This document shows positions 1-8,022 of a stretch of DNA of 52,618 bases, piece after piece. The stretch spans positions 1 through 52,618 of the forward strand of contig NZ_FXYX01000023.1 in assembly GCF_900169265.1 (NCBI RefSeq), in the 5' to 3' direction. The DNA comes from Brevibacterium iodinum ATCC 49514 (GTDB lineage Bacteria > Actinomycetota > Actinomycetes > Actinomycetales > Brevibacteriaceae). Below the pieces are notes generated by a model. The model did not search any database, was not told where the DNA came from, and was given only the letters and a program-made list of their open reading frames with translations. The position numbers and the translations under genes were made by a program. Numbering within the stretch: position 1 is the first letter of the stretch; every line of letters begins with the position of its first letter.

Positions 1-147
1 TCCCGACGAGGACATCGTTCGAGTCAGTAGTTCTGAGGGTCATGATGATCGATGGGACGGTCAGTTCCTACTCTGCCAGCCAGTCCCAGACCAGCCACCA
101 TCAATACTCACAGTAGTTCTGGGAGGGGGAGCGAGATGCGGGGCAGT
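1..147. other. Left edge, no gene seen
   Basis: No convincing coding frame lies downstream of the dehydrogenase that ends at 148. The 11-mer CAGTAGTTCTG occurs twice in direct orientation, at 25-35 and 111-121. No strong terminator hairpin is visible. Confidence 0.4.
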
Positions 148-894
148 TCAGGCGGCCGCCCAACCGCCGTCGATGCTGTGAGCGCTGCCGTTGATGACCG
201 CGGCATGCTCCCCGGCCAGGAAGAGCGCAATGGCCGCGACATCCTCGGGCTCGGCGAGCTTGGGCACCGCGGAATGGCCGAGGAAGACCTGCTCGAGGAC
301 CTCGTCCTCGCTGATGCCGTGCGTCTTCGCCTGGTCGGCGATCTGCCCCTTGACCAGGGGCGTGAGCACATAGCCGGGGTTGATCGCATTGCACGTCACT
401 CCGTGCGGTCCGGCTTCGAGTGCGGTCGTCTTCGTCAGCCCCATGAGTCCGTGTTTGGCCGCGACGTAGGCGGACTTGTTCGCCGAGGCGCGCAGCCCGT
501 GGACGGACGAGAGGTTGATGATCCGCCCCCAGCCGCGTTCGAACATTTTCGGCAGCACCGCTTTCGTAAGCACGAACGGTGCTTCGAGCATGAGCGTGTT
601 GATCAGCCGCCAGTCTTCGAGAGGAAATTCCGTGATCGGGTGAATCCGTTGGATGCCGGCGTTGTTGACGAGGATGTCGACGTCGAGATCGGTGCCGTCC
701 AGCGCCGAGGTGTCCGCCAGGTTGACTGCCCACGCTTCGCCGCCGATCTCGTCGGCAACGGCCTGTGCCGAGTCGGCGTCGACATCGGCGACGATGACAG
801 AGGCTCCGGCCCGTGCGAATGACTGAGCGATCGCTTTGCCGAGCCCGGATGCTCCGCCGGTGACGAGGGCGCGTTTGCCGGTGAGGTCTCCCAT
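148..894 (-). CDS. bdhA: 3-hydroxybutyrate dehydrogenase (SDR family)
   Basis: A classical short-chain dehydrogenase of 248 residues, predicted to interconvert 3-hydroxybutyrate and acetoacetate with NAD in the cytoplasm. The cofactor motif TGGASGLG is at residues 12-19 and NNAG at 77-80. The serine is in NLSS (about 129-130), with Tyr143 and Lys147 as the YxxxK pair, and the C-terminus carries IDGGW. The stretch around SSVHGLRAS matches the substrate-side loop of bacterial BDHs, which is why I prefer this over a generic SDR. An in-frame ATG at 942 exists, but the ATG at 894 has an AAAGG ribosome site about 9 nt upstream and begins right before the Rossmann strand. The transporter at 1090-2448 lies upstream on the same strand and may bring in the substrate. 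Confidence 0.85.
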   Translation of the reverse strand: MGDLTGKRALVTGGASGLGKAIAQSFARAGASVIVADVDADSAQAVADEIGGEAWAVNLADTSALDGTDLDVDILVNNAGIQRIHPITEFPLEDWRLINTLMLEAPFVLTKAVLPKMFERGWGRIINLSSVHGLRASANKSAYVAAKHGLMGLTKTTALEAGPHGVTCNAINPGYVLTPLVKGQIADQAKTHGISEDEVLEQVFLGHSAVPKLAEPEDVAAIALFLAGEHAAVINGSAHSIDGGWAAA

Positions 895-1034
895 GAGATG
901 TGCCTTTCGTGGTTCGAGTCTGTCGTGCGTATCCATCTTCAATCCTGCGGAGGCCGAGGACTCATCGAGGTGGGCGCCGAGGCGGCTGCCGAGAGTATGT
1001 CGCAGTCCGACAGGCGAGCTCGGTGCCAGGCAAA

Positions 1035-1066
1035 GGGGCGGTGCCGATGCTCACCGACACCGCCCC
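1035..1066 (-). terminator. Hairpin terminator after the MHS transporter
   Basis: GGGGCGGTG (1035-1043) pairs perfectly with CACCGCCCC (1058-1066) around a 14-nt loop. On the minus strand the stem is followed by TTT, so it could end transcription 24 nt after the transporter stop and partly insulate bdhA. Confidence 0.55.
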
Positions 1067-1089
1067 CCTCACCTGGTCACCATTCGGCC

Positions 1090-2448
1090 TCAATTGGCCG
1101 TGGCGACTCCGCGGCGCACCTTGTCTGCGTGGTCGAGCGAGCGCAGGTCGATCCCCTTGGTCTCGCGGGTGAACATCAGAGCGATGAACGAGATGATCGC
1201 AGCGGCCAACAGGTAGAGCGCGATCGGCACCGAGGAGCCGAAGGCGTCGAGCAGTGCGGTGGCGATGATCGGCGCGAAGGATCCAGCGACGATGGCCGTC
1301 ACCTGGTAGCCGGTGGAGACGCCCGAGTTGCGCATGCGGGTCGGGAACATCTCGGACATGATCGCCGGCTGGCCCGCGTACATCAGTGCGTGGAAGACGA
1401 GACCGATGAGGAGGGCGAGGAAGATCATGCCGGCACTGCCGGTGTCATACATCGGGAAGGCGAAGAAGCCCCAGGTCGCGGTGAGGATGATGCCCACGGC
1501 GTAGGGCATCTTGCGTCCGATCCGGTCGGTGGCGGCACCGACGAGCGGAACGAGGACTGCGTGGATCGCGTGGGCGCCGAGGAGGAGACCGAGGATCTCG
1601 GCGGATTCGATCTTCACCTGCGTGGCGAGGTAGGTGATCGAGAAGGTCACCACGAGGTAGTAGTGGATGTTCTCGACGAAACGCAGGCCCATCGCGGCGA
1701 AGACCTCACGCGGGTAGCGCTTGAACACGGCCTTGACGCCGTAGTCGACGCCTTCGTCGATCTCCTCAGCCTGAACCTCGTCGAAGATCGGCGCATCGGA
1801 GACGCGGGTGCGGATGTAGTAGCCGATGAGAACGATGACAGCCGAGAGCCAGAACGATACACGCCAACCCCACGACAGGAAGTGCTCTTCGGTCAGCGTT
1901 GCGGTGAGGACGAAGAGAACCGCGGTGGCCAGCAGATTGCCCAAGGGCACGCCGGACTGCGGGAATGACGCCCAGAAGCCGCGCTCCTTGTTCGGAGCGT
2001 GCTCAGCCACGAGAAGGACAGCTCCGCCCCATTCGCCGCCGACCGCGAAGCCCTGGACCACACGCAGCAGCACGAGCAGGATCGGAGCGAGGTAGCCGAT
2101 CTGGTCGAAGGTCGGCAGACAGCCCATGAGGAACGTGGCCACACCGACGAGGACGATCGAGAGCTGCAGCAGCTTCTTGCGTCCGTACTTGTCGCCGAAG
2201 TGACCGAAGACGATGCCGCCGACGGGGCGGGCGATGAATCCGACTGCGTAGGTGGCGAAGCCTGCCAGGATAGGCGTCAGCGGATTGTCGGACGGCGGGA
2301 ACAGAATGTGGTTGAACACCAGCGTGGCGGCCGAACCGTAGAGGAAGAACTCGTACCATTCGACGACCGTTCCGGCCATCGAGGCAGCGACGACCTTGCG
2401 CAGCTGGGCGCGAATCGACTTCCTCTCAGCATTGTTCTGAGAACTCAT
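1090..2448 (-). CDS. MFS transporter, metabolite:H+ symporter (MHS) family
   Basis: A 452-residue inner-membrane protein with about twelve hydrophobic segments. VVEWYEFFLYGSAA near the N-terminus is the MHS signature seen in ProP, ShiA and KgtP relatives. The loop-2 motif appears as GHFGDKYGRKK, and RVVQGFAVGGEWGG is the conserved fourth-helix region. It should take up an organic acid or betaine with protons. Proximity to bdhA suggests a ketone-body or short-chain acid substrate, but this is inference. The start at 2448 is chosen because AAGGAG lies 5 nt upstream; an ATG-type start 21 nt earlier lacks such a site. A second MHS paralogue is at 17583-18962. Confidence 0.85.
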   Translation of the reverse strand: MSSQNNAERKSIRAQLRKVVAASMAGTVVEWYEFFLYGSAATLVFNHILFPPSDNPLTPILAGFATYAVGFIARPVGGIVFGHFGDKYGRKKLLQLSIVLVGVATFLMGCLPTFDQIGYLAPILLVLLRVVQGFAVGGEWGGAVLLVAEHAPNKERGFWASFPQSGVPLGNLLATAVLFVLTATLTEEHFLSWGWRVSFWLSAVIVLIGYYIRTRVSDAPIFDEVQAEEIDEGVDYGVKAVFKRYPREVFAAMGLRFVENIHYYLVVTFSITYLATQVKIESAEILGLLLGAHAIHAVLVPLVGAATDRIGRKMPYAVGIILTATWGFFAFPMYDTGSAGMIFLALLIGLVFHALMYAGQPAIMSEMFPTRMRNSGVSTGYQVTAIVAGSFAPIIATALLDAFGSSVPIALYLLAAAIISFIALMFTRETKGIDLRSLDHADKVRRGVATAN

Positions 2449-2867
2449 GAGACTCCTTCGTTTCCACAATCCGCGTCACCGTTGAATGCGCGAATCGACT
2501 TGCTCTGGCGCCGATCGGCTGACAGACCGGGGCACTCAGACCGCATCGGCGCGGCCGGCGACCCCCTACTTCAGCCCGGTGTTTCGGGCGCTTGGATATT
2601 TCTCATCCAAGGATCAGTGTGCGCCACGTTACAGAGTTTTTGGTCATGACCTGGCCATAATCCGAGAATTTCCGCTGCATATTCGTGCACAGCCGATGTG
2701 CAGTTGATGTGTAGCCGGCAGATGCTGCTGCGGTTCGACCGCAAGGCCCATTGCGGCACGATCGGCTCTGCGTGACAAGCCGCCTCACGCCCGCGACGAG
2801 TCACCACACCGAGGCGGCCCCGACCGCACCGTGGTCCCCGCACCGACCGACCATAGAGGCCCCGAAC
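2449..2867. other. 419-bp intergenic region
   Basis: It separates the MHS transporter start from the CopD-CtaG stop. It holds an AT-rich stretch (about 2625-2690) likely to contain the transporter promoter, the GGTCATGACC palindrome, and one copy of the iterated CCGAGGCGG motif near 2808. Open frames here have no family resemblance and look like chance. Confidence 0.5.
2642..2651. promoter_or_regulatory. Candidate GntR/FadR-type operator
   Basis: The perfect palindrome GGTCATGACC sits in TTTGGTCATGACCTGG, close to the TGGTC-GACCA pattern bound by many GntR-family regulators. It is about 190 nt upstream of the MHS transporter, in an AT-rich patch. No GntR gene is in the window, so this rests on the palindrome alone. 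Confidence 0.3.
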
Positions 2868-4925
2868 TCACCGCCGGCGCGGAGGCGCCTTCGCATCGCG
2901 TTCGGCCATCGAGGCGAGCATCGCATTGTAGGCGCGCAGCTCGGCGTCGTCGGTGCGGTCTTCGCTGCGGTCGATGCGCTTGGCCTCCCGGTCCGAGGAC
3001 TTCGCCCATTGGACACAGACCATGATCGCGATGAACAGGGTCGGGAACTCACCGATGCCCCACGCGATGGAACCGCCGAGCTGCTGGTCGTCGATCGCCG
3101 TGTAGCCCCATCCTGCGCCGACGTTGCCGAACCAGTCTCCGGCGATCAGCACGTTCGAACTCATGATCGAGATGCCGAAGAATGCGTGGAAGGCCATCGT
3201 CACCAACAGCATCACGAGCCGCATCGGGAAGACAGGGCGCTTGACGCCCGGATCGATGCCGATGAGGGCTTGTGCGAACAGGTACCCGGCGCCGAGGAAG
3301 TGCGCGATCATCAGTTCGTGCCCGATATGAGTATCGAGCGCGTAGTACATGATTCCCGAATAGTAGAAGACGACCAGGGAACCCGCGAAGTTCACACTCG
3401 CCACGATCGGGTGCGCGAAGAAGCGCAGGTACGGAGTATGGACGAGCCAGAGCACCCATTCGCGCAGGCCGACGGACCCGTCCGTGCGCGCCTTCGTTCC
3501 GCGCATGAGCATCGTGATCGGTGCCCCGAGCACGAGCGGCAGGGGCACGACCATGACCAGGAGCATGTGCTCGATCATGTGCGCGGAGAACTGCACCTCG
3601 CCGTAGACCCGGGGCCCGCCCGAGGTGACGTAGACGAGGAAGACCATGCCCACCAGCCAGCTGATGAGGCGCAGCACCGGCCACTTATCGCCTCGCCGGC
3701 GGAGGTTGATGAACGCCACGACGTAGGCGATCGAGGCGCCCGCTGCGATCGCGATCCACAGCGGATCCATCGACCATTCGCTGAAGTAGCGGGACAGGTT
3801 CGGCTTCGGCGGCAGCGGATCACCGGTGAGGATCTCCGCCGGGGTGGGGTCGCCCACCGGTTCCTGCGGCACGGGCGGCTGTGACCGGGCCAAGGCCACG
3901 GCCATTCCCATCGTGACCCCGAAGAGGATGAATTCGACGGTGATGAGGCGCCAGAATTCCACCGTCGCCGAGGCGGCTGTGCCCAAGCGTGAAATGACGA
4001 ACTGACGGTGCCAGAATCCGATCAGACCGAGCAGGACCGTCGCGAACGCCTTTGCGAGGATAACCTGCCCGTACGTGGTCATGAGGTCGTCGAAACCCTG
4101 CACGCGCAGAAGCGAGTTGACGATTCCGGAGTAGACGATGAGACCGAAGGCGATGAGGGCGATCGTCGAATACCGTTCGACGATCGGCTTGAGGTTCTTC
4201 GAAGCGGCCAGACGGGTGCCCAACAGGGCGATGACGAAGAGTCCACCGAGCCAGAGGACCGCGCCGAGAATGTGCAGACCGAGGCTGTTAACGGCCTGCG
4301 TGTGCCCGGAGGCCTCTGCGGAGTGGCCCATCAGAGCCAAGGGGAGGATCACTGCGACGCTGAGCACGCCCGCGGCGGCGATGCCGATATGGGAGCGGGT
4401 GCCGAAGCACAGGGTCGAGGCGACAGCGATGAGGACGACGATGAGCACCCACAGCTGCCCGTAGGCGATCTGAGTGACGAACACGCCGAGTTGGTTCGAG
4501 AAGTCGAGATAGGCCTGGGCGCCCACAGTATCGACGAATGAGAAGACGAGCACGGCGACCGCAGCCAGCGTCCACACGACCGAGGAGTATTCGGCGATCT
4601 GAATGGCCTTCGTCCACAGCGGGTCGAGAGGCACGTCGTCGTCCGTGGCCTTGTGCCGGCGTGCGCGACCGCCTGCCGTGCGCGGGAGGATGAGGACGGC
4701 GAACATGAGTGCTCCGACGGTCAGTGACATCGCAATATTGAAGACGAACTTCGCTGCGGGAAGACCGAAACGGACGACAGAGCCGGGGTCGTTGAGCAGA
4801 GTCGGGTTGGCTGCTCCGGTGAAGAAGAGTGCGGCCAGACCGGCGATCACCCCGAGGAAGACGACGATGGGGACCGTGGCACGTTGCACGAGCCGTGCGA
4901 TCGGCTCGATTCCTGAAGAATTCAC
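2868..4925 (-). CDS. CopD-CtaG fusion: copper transport / cytochrome c oxidase assembly membrane protein
   Basis: A polytopic membrane protein of about 685 residues. The N-terminal half resembles the CopD/YcnJ copper-resistance domain, with histidines in MGHSAEASGHTQAVNSLGLH and GLIGFWHRQF. The C-terminal half resembles CtaG_Cox11-type caa3 assembly proteins, with histidines in FSAHMIEHMLLV and the region around LDTHIGHELMIAHFLGAG. Both domains handle copper across the membrane, so delivery of copper to the oxidase is the likely role. This fusion is common in actinobacteria. The frame stays open to 5075, but the first hydrophobic segment follows closely after the GTG at 4925, which has AGAAGGGG upstream, so I chose that start. 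The charged C-terminal tail is cytoplasmic-looking. Confidence 0.8.
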   Translation of the reverse strand: MNSSGIEPIARLVQRATVPIVVFLGVIAGLAALFFTGAANPTLLNDPGSVVRFGLPAAKFVFNIAMSLTVGALMFAVLILPRTAGGRARRHKATDDDVPLDPLWTKAIQIAEYSSVVWTLAAVAVLVFSFVDTVGAQAYLDFSNQLGVFVTQIAYGQLWVLIVVLIAVASTLCFGTRSHIGIAAAGVLSVAVILPLALMGHSAEASGHTQAVNSLGLHILGAVLWLGGLFVIALLGTRLAASKNLKPIVERYSTIALIAFGLIVYSGIVNSLLRVQGFDDLMTTYGQVILAKAFATVLLGLIGFWHRQFVISRLGTAASATVEFWRLITVEFILFGVTMGMAVALARSQPPVPQEPVGDPTPAEILTGDPLPPKPNLSRYFSEWSMDPLWIAIAAGASIAYVVAFINLRRRGDKWPVLRLISWLVGMVFLVYVTSGGPRVYGEVQFSAHMIEHMLLVMVVPLPLVLGAPITMLMRGTKARTDGSVGLREWVLWLVHTPYLRFFAHPIVASVNFAGSLVVFYYSGIMYYALDTHIGHELMIAHFLGAGYLFAQALIGIDPGVKRPVFPMRLVMLLVTMAFHAFFGISIMSSNVLIAGDWFGNVGAGWGYTAIDDQQLGGSIAWGIGEFPTLFIAIMVCVQWAKSSDREAKRIDRSEDRTDDAELRAYNAMLASMAERDAKAPPRRR

Positions 4926-5117
4926 TGCGCGCGGACCGCCCCTTCTGACATGACCCAAGGATATCGTTCGGCGTAGCCGCACTGCCAACCGGGAGATCTC
5001 TTCGTGGCCGAGATCTCGGGGAGCCGCCTCGGCGAGGATGGATTCAGTCGTATACGGGATGACGGCCCTCCCCATTCGAAGGCGGTCTGAGACGCTTGAA
5101 GACGCTCAGAGACCGCA

Positions 5118-5147
5118 AATGGCCCGGATCATACGATCCGGGCCATT
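5118..5147 (-). terminator. Hairpin terminator after hup
   Basis: A perfect 13-bp stem pairs AATGGCCCGGATC (5118-5130) with its complement at 5135-5147 around the loop ATAC. On the minus strand it is followed by TTT. It lies 15 nt beyond the HU stop codon and probably ends the rpmB-rpmG-rpsN-hup region. Confidence 0.75.
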
Positions 5148-5162
5148 CGACGATGCTGCGTA

Positions 5163-5450
5163 TCAGTTCGGGCTGCCAGCGGCACCCTTCAGCTTAGAAC
5201 CAGCGGACAGCTTCACGGAGTAGCCGGCCTTGATCTGGATCTCTTCACCGGTCTGCGGGTTGCGACCCTTGCGAGCGGCACGCTCGGTGCGCTCAACGGA
5301 GAGCCAGCCGGGGATGGTGAGCTTTTCGCCCTTGGCCACGACGTCGGAGAAGACATCGAAGACACCATCGAGCACGTCCGAGACCTGCTTCTGGGTCAGG
5401 CCGGACTTCTCGGCAACTTCTGCAACGAGCTCACTGCGGTTCTTAGCCAT
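5163..5450 (-). CDS. hup: DNA-binding protein HU
   Basis: A 95-residue nucleoid protein that bends DNA as a dimer. It starts MAKNRSELVAEVAEKSGL, and the arm region contains RKGRNPQTGEEI, the HU/IHF signature. Its length is that of ordinary bacterial HU; it lacks the long lysine/alanine tail of mycobacterial HupB. AAGGAGG lies 8 nt before the ATG. It follows rpsN on the same strand with a 69-nt gap, and a strong terminator follows it. Confidence 0.95.
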   Translation of the reverse strand: MAKNRSELVAEVAEKSGLTQKQVSDVLDGVFDVFSDVVAKGEKLTIPGWLSVERTERAARKGRNPQTGEEIQIKAGYSVKLSAGSKLKGAAGSPN

Positions 5451-5519
5451 AAAAGTGTCCTCCTTAGGACAAGTCGGTAGGTCACCGGTCCGTTTTTCCG
5501 ATGACGAACTTCCTCGAGA

Positions 5520-5825
5520 TTACCAGCTCGACTTGGTAACGCCGGGCAACTCGCCGTTGTGTGCCATTTCGCGGAAGCGAACTCGCGAGAGTCCGAACTT
5601 CCGGAGGTAACCACGCGGACGGCCATCCACCTGGTCGCGGTTGCGAACGCGAACCGGCGAAGCATCGCGGGGAAGCTTCTGCAGTGCGAGGCGTGCTTCC
5701 TCGCGCTGCTCATCGGTGGAATCGGGGTGGGTCAGCTGACGCTTGAGAGTCGCGCGGCGCTCTGCATAGCGTTCAACGATGACGCGACGCTGCTTGTCTT
5801 TTGCGATCTTTGACTTCTTAGCCAT
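5520..5825 (-). CDS. rpsN: 30S ribosomal protein S14, zinc-independent type
   Basis: A 101-residue S14. [14 protein letters not shown] opens the protein, and the C-terminal [20 protein letters not shown] is the S14 signature. This is the long form without any CxxC pair, so it needs no zinc. It follows rpmG after 6 nt, with GAGAGGAG about 13 nt before its ATG, inside the end of rpmG. It assembles into the head of the small subunit. Confidence 0.95.
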   Translation of the reverse strand: MAKKSKIAKDKQRRVIVERYAERRATLKRQLTHPDSTDEQREEARLALQKLPRDASPVRVRNRDQVDGRPRGYLRKFGLSRVRFREMAHNGELPGVTKSSW

Positions 5826-5831
5826 GTGCGC

Positions 5832-5999
5832 TCAGCGCTCCTCTCGGAAATCGACGTGCTTGCGGACTACGGGATCGTACTTCTTGAGCACGATGCGGTC
5901 CGGGGTGTTGCGGCGGTTCTTGCGGGTCACGTAGGTGAACCCGGTGCCGGCCGTCGACTTGAGCTTGATGATGGGACGAACGTCCTGTGCCTTAGCCAT
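5832..5999 (-). CDS. rpmG: 50S ribosomal protein L33, zinc-independent type
   Basis: A 55-residue protein starting [20 protein letters not shown] and ending HVDFREER. The middle, [13 protein letters not shown], is typical of L33. The zinc-binding CxxC pairs of the C+ paralogue are absent. Its ATG overlaps the rpmB stop by one base (TGATG), so the two are translationally coupled. It is short enough to be missed by length-filtered gene finding. Confidence 0.95.
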   Translation of the reverse strand: MAKAQDVRPIIKLKSTAGTGFTYVTRKNRRNTPDRIVLKKYDPVVRKHVDFREER

Positions 6000-6235
6000 C
6001 AGAGCTTCACTCCCTTGGCGATGAGTTCGTTGACCACAGCGTCGATTCCGCGAGCGTCGATGACCTTGATGCCCTTAGCGGACAGGGTCAGCGTGACGTT
6101 GCGGCGCAACGACGGGACGTAGTAGCGCTTTTTCTGAATGTTCGGGTTGAAGCGGCGCTTCGTGCGGCGCTTCGAGTGGGACACGTTGTGTCCGAAACCG
6201 GGGACTGCCCCGGTTACCTGGCAGGTTGCTGCCAT
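5999..6235 (-). CDS. rpmB: 50S ribosomal protein L28, zinc-independent type
   Basis: A 78-residue L28 starting [20 protein letters not shown] and continuing with the basic [12 protein letters not shown] block. It has one cysteine and no CxxC, so it is the C- form, like mycobacterial RpmB2. GGAGGAG lies 6 nt upstream of the ATG at 6235; an in-frame ATG 18 nt earlier is less likely. It is first in the rpmB-rpmG-rpsN set, which zinc-responsive Zur represses in several actinobacteria when a C+ duplicate exists. Whether this genome has C+ copies cannot be seen here. Confidence 0.95.
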   Translation of the reverse strand: MAATCQVTGAVPGFGHNVSHSKRRTKRRFNPNIQKKRYYVPSLRRNVTLTLSAKGIKVIDARGIDAVVNELIAKGVKL

Positions 6236-6821
6236 GTCTCTCCTCCAGTTCACAAGTTACCGACTCTCGAAACAAGCCCCTGCGGGATTGCGCTTGCGCG
6301 CTCTCTCCGCTTGCTTGCGCCGATGTCGGAAGACATCAACAAATTTTCTCGACTGTCACCGTGAAAATTGTGTACGCCAAAACAGGTCTGCCCGTTCGGG
6401 CGAGATGTCTCACCAGCGCTGAAGCCGTAGCCTGTGAGAGATGGCCGAAGCTGGAGTGCAGCGGTGGGTGAGCACCATGTGTGTCCTAGCAGATCGATCG
6501 GTGACCTGGCCGCTACGACACAACAAGAGTCAATCTTACTGAGATGGCGGGTCGAAGGGCAAATTCATCCTGGTTTCTGCGGTGGGGTCTTCGTCACTGA
6601 AGTCGCCTGCGTGTGAGGGCTTGTACGGTCGTCATCGAAGCGAGGAGGGACCTTCGTCGATGCCCGGAGGGACTTTCACAGCTGGGGCCAAGCCAACTCG
6701 GTGATTTCCGCAGTAGGCTTTCGTCGGCAACGCGTCCTGTCGGCGATCCTGTTGAACGACTGCTCGACTCGTGCCAAGGTAAGTAGATGATTGCCACCAC
6801 ATCTGGCATTCAGGAGGACTG
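6236..6821. other. 586-bp divergent intergenic region
   Basis: It lies between rpmB (minus) and the membrane protein gene (plus). I see no RNA gene or convincing ORF. An AT-rich inverted repeat is at 6341-6369; the rest is of average composition. Promoters for both flanking genes must lie here. Confidence 0.45.
6341..6369. promoter_or_regulatory. AT-rich inverted repeat upstream of rpmB (possible promoter/operator)
   Basis: AATTTTC (6342-6348) and GAAAATT (6363-6369) form an inverted repeat with a 14-nt spacer, about 105-135 nt upstream of rpmB. The half-sites recall actinobacterial Zur boxes of the GAAAATG-ATTTTC type, but the spacer is far longer than in a canonical box. Zur control is therefore only a possibility. 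Confidence 0.25.
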
Positions 6822-7778
6822 ATGAGCGACGTTCCACAGAGGCCGCGCATTCGTCCGGCGACTAGCGACGACTGGCACAAGGGTTCTGGTGAATCCGCTG
6901 GTCAGACCCCGTCGTACGGGAATGAGGCGGACCGTTCGTCTGCCGATTTCGACAACTCGACCTATTACGAGTACCTCGAACGGCACACGGGCGAACAGTC
7001 GATCTCGAAAGCTCGCAGCGGCGATGTCTTCGCCCCTGCCGGACGCTCACCCTTCGATGACGCTTACTCTGCCGGTCCCTACCAGTATGTGAATTCTCAG
7101 CAGTCTCAGCGGCCTGCCGGCAGCGGTACCGGCAATGGCGTCGGCGGCTCGGTACCGAATGGAGCTCAGACTCCTCCCCCGCAGTTTCCGCCCGCCGTCC
7201 AAAACGATTCTTCCTCGGGCAATGGTCTGAAGATCGCCGTCGTCATCATCGCCATCCTCATGGTTCTGGCCTTGGTGGGATTCTTCGGCATCCGGTGGCT
7301 CGCGCCGTCCTCGGGAACCGTTCCAGTCGATGTCGGGTCGAGCGAGCCGGCCAGCCCGTCGCCCAGCCCTTCAGATGACCTTGTGCAACCGACGAAGAGT
7401 CCGGAAGACCAGCTCGACGCCTATACCGAAGAAGGCACTGAGAAAGCCGCTGGCCTCGAAGGTGAGTGGGTGACTCAGGTGAGCGCGAAGAACGTCGGCC
7501 TCAAGGCTGACGGCAAGACCTGGTCAGCGCAGGACATCCTCAACGAGTACGAAGCCAACAAGGTCAAGTATCCGGGTGCAATCCTCATCCACAGCGGCGA
7601 CTGGGCCTCGTACAAGGACGGCAGCTACTGGGTCACGGTCGTCGACACCGGCTACAGCGATCCGGAGCAGGCCCTCGACCAGTGCCGCTCGTGGGGTCTC
7701 GACCGCAACCACTGCATCGCCAAGCGACTCGTCAAAGACGGCAGGCCCAAGGACAACAGCGCCTACCTCGACGGGTAG
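6822..7778 (+). CDS. Single-span membrane protein with Ser/Pro linker, function unknown
   Basis: A 318-residue protein I cannot assign. Residues 1-133 are hydrophilic, rich in Ser, Pro, Asn and Gln. A single membrane helix follows (IAVVIIAILMVLALVGFFGI, about 137-156), then a short PSPSPS linker and a folded extracellular-looking domain of about 120 residues. That domain has two cysteines (DQCRSWG and NHCIAK), aromatic residues (GDWASYKDGSYWVTVVD) and DPEQALDQC, reminiscent of SPOR-like or ligand-binding domains placed after a membrane anchor in actinobacterial proteins. AGGAGG lies 4 nt upstream of the ATG. Monocistronic, with a bidirectional hairpin downstream. Confidence 0.75.
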   Translation: MSDVPQRPRIRPATSDDWHKGSGESAGQTPSYGNEADRSSADFDNSTYYEYLERHTGEQSISKARSGDVFAPAGRSPFDDAYSAGPYQYVNSQQSQRPAGSGTGNGVGGSVPNGAQTPPPQFPPAVQNDSSSGNGLKIAVVIIAILMVLALVGFFGIRWLAPSSGTVPVDVGSSEPASPSPSPSDDLVQPTKSPEDQLDAYTEEGTEKAAGLEGEWVTQVSAKNVGLKADGKTWSAQDILNEYEANKVKYPGAILIHSGDWASYKDGSYWVTVVDTGYSDPEQALDQCRSWGLDRNHCIAKRLVKDGRPKDNSAYLDG

Positions 7779-7942
7779 ACCGCACCGTCGGGCCGGCCCT
7801 GACGTTCGAGGATCGGCTCCGCCCGTGCGCAGGGCGATCGTCACCGTCCTACCAACCGCTCACGGGCCCGTCTGAGTCAGATAGCCCCGATTTGAACAGG
7901 TGCTGTCTGCCTTGGGCTGGGCCGCGACCGTCCAAGAGAACA

Positions 7943-7981
7943 GAACGCCCCGGCCTCGCACTGTGCGAAACCGGGGTGTTC
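7943..7981. terminator. Bidirectional hairpin between convergent genes
   Basis: GAACGCCCCGG (7943-7953) pairs with CCGGGGTGTTC (7971-7981) with one G-T pair. The loop contains a smaller TCGCA/TGCGA dyad. It lies between the membrane protein gene and the convergent E2 gene, 41 nt from the E2 stop. Confidence 0.65.
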
Positions 7982-8022
7982 GAGCCTTCAGAACCGGACA
8001 GAAGCCGGCGCCAGGGCGAGAA

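Noticed and set aside
2571..2843. Possible 90-codon gene on the minus strand between the MHS transporter and CopD-CtaG
   Set aside because: Its composition is poor, it has no ribosome site, and it runs across the AT-rich promoter region and the GGTCATGACC palindrome.
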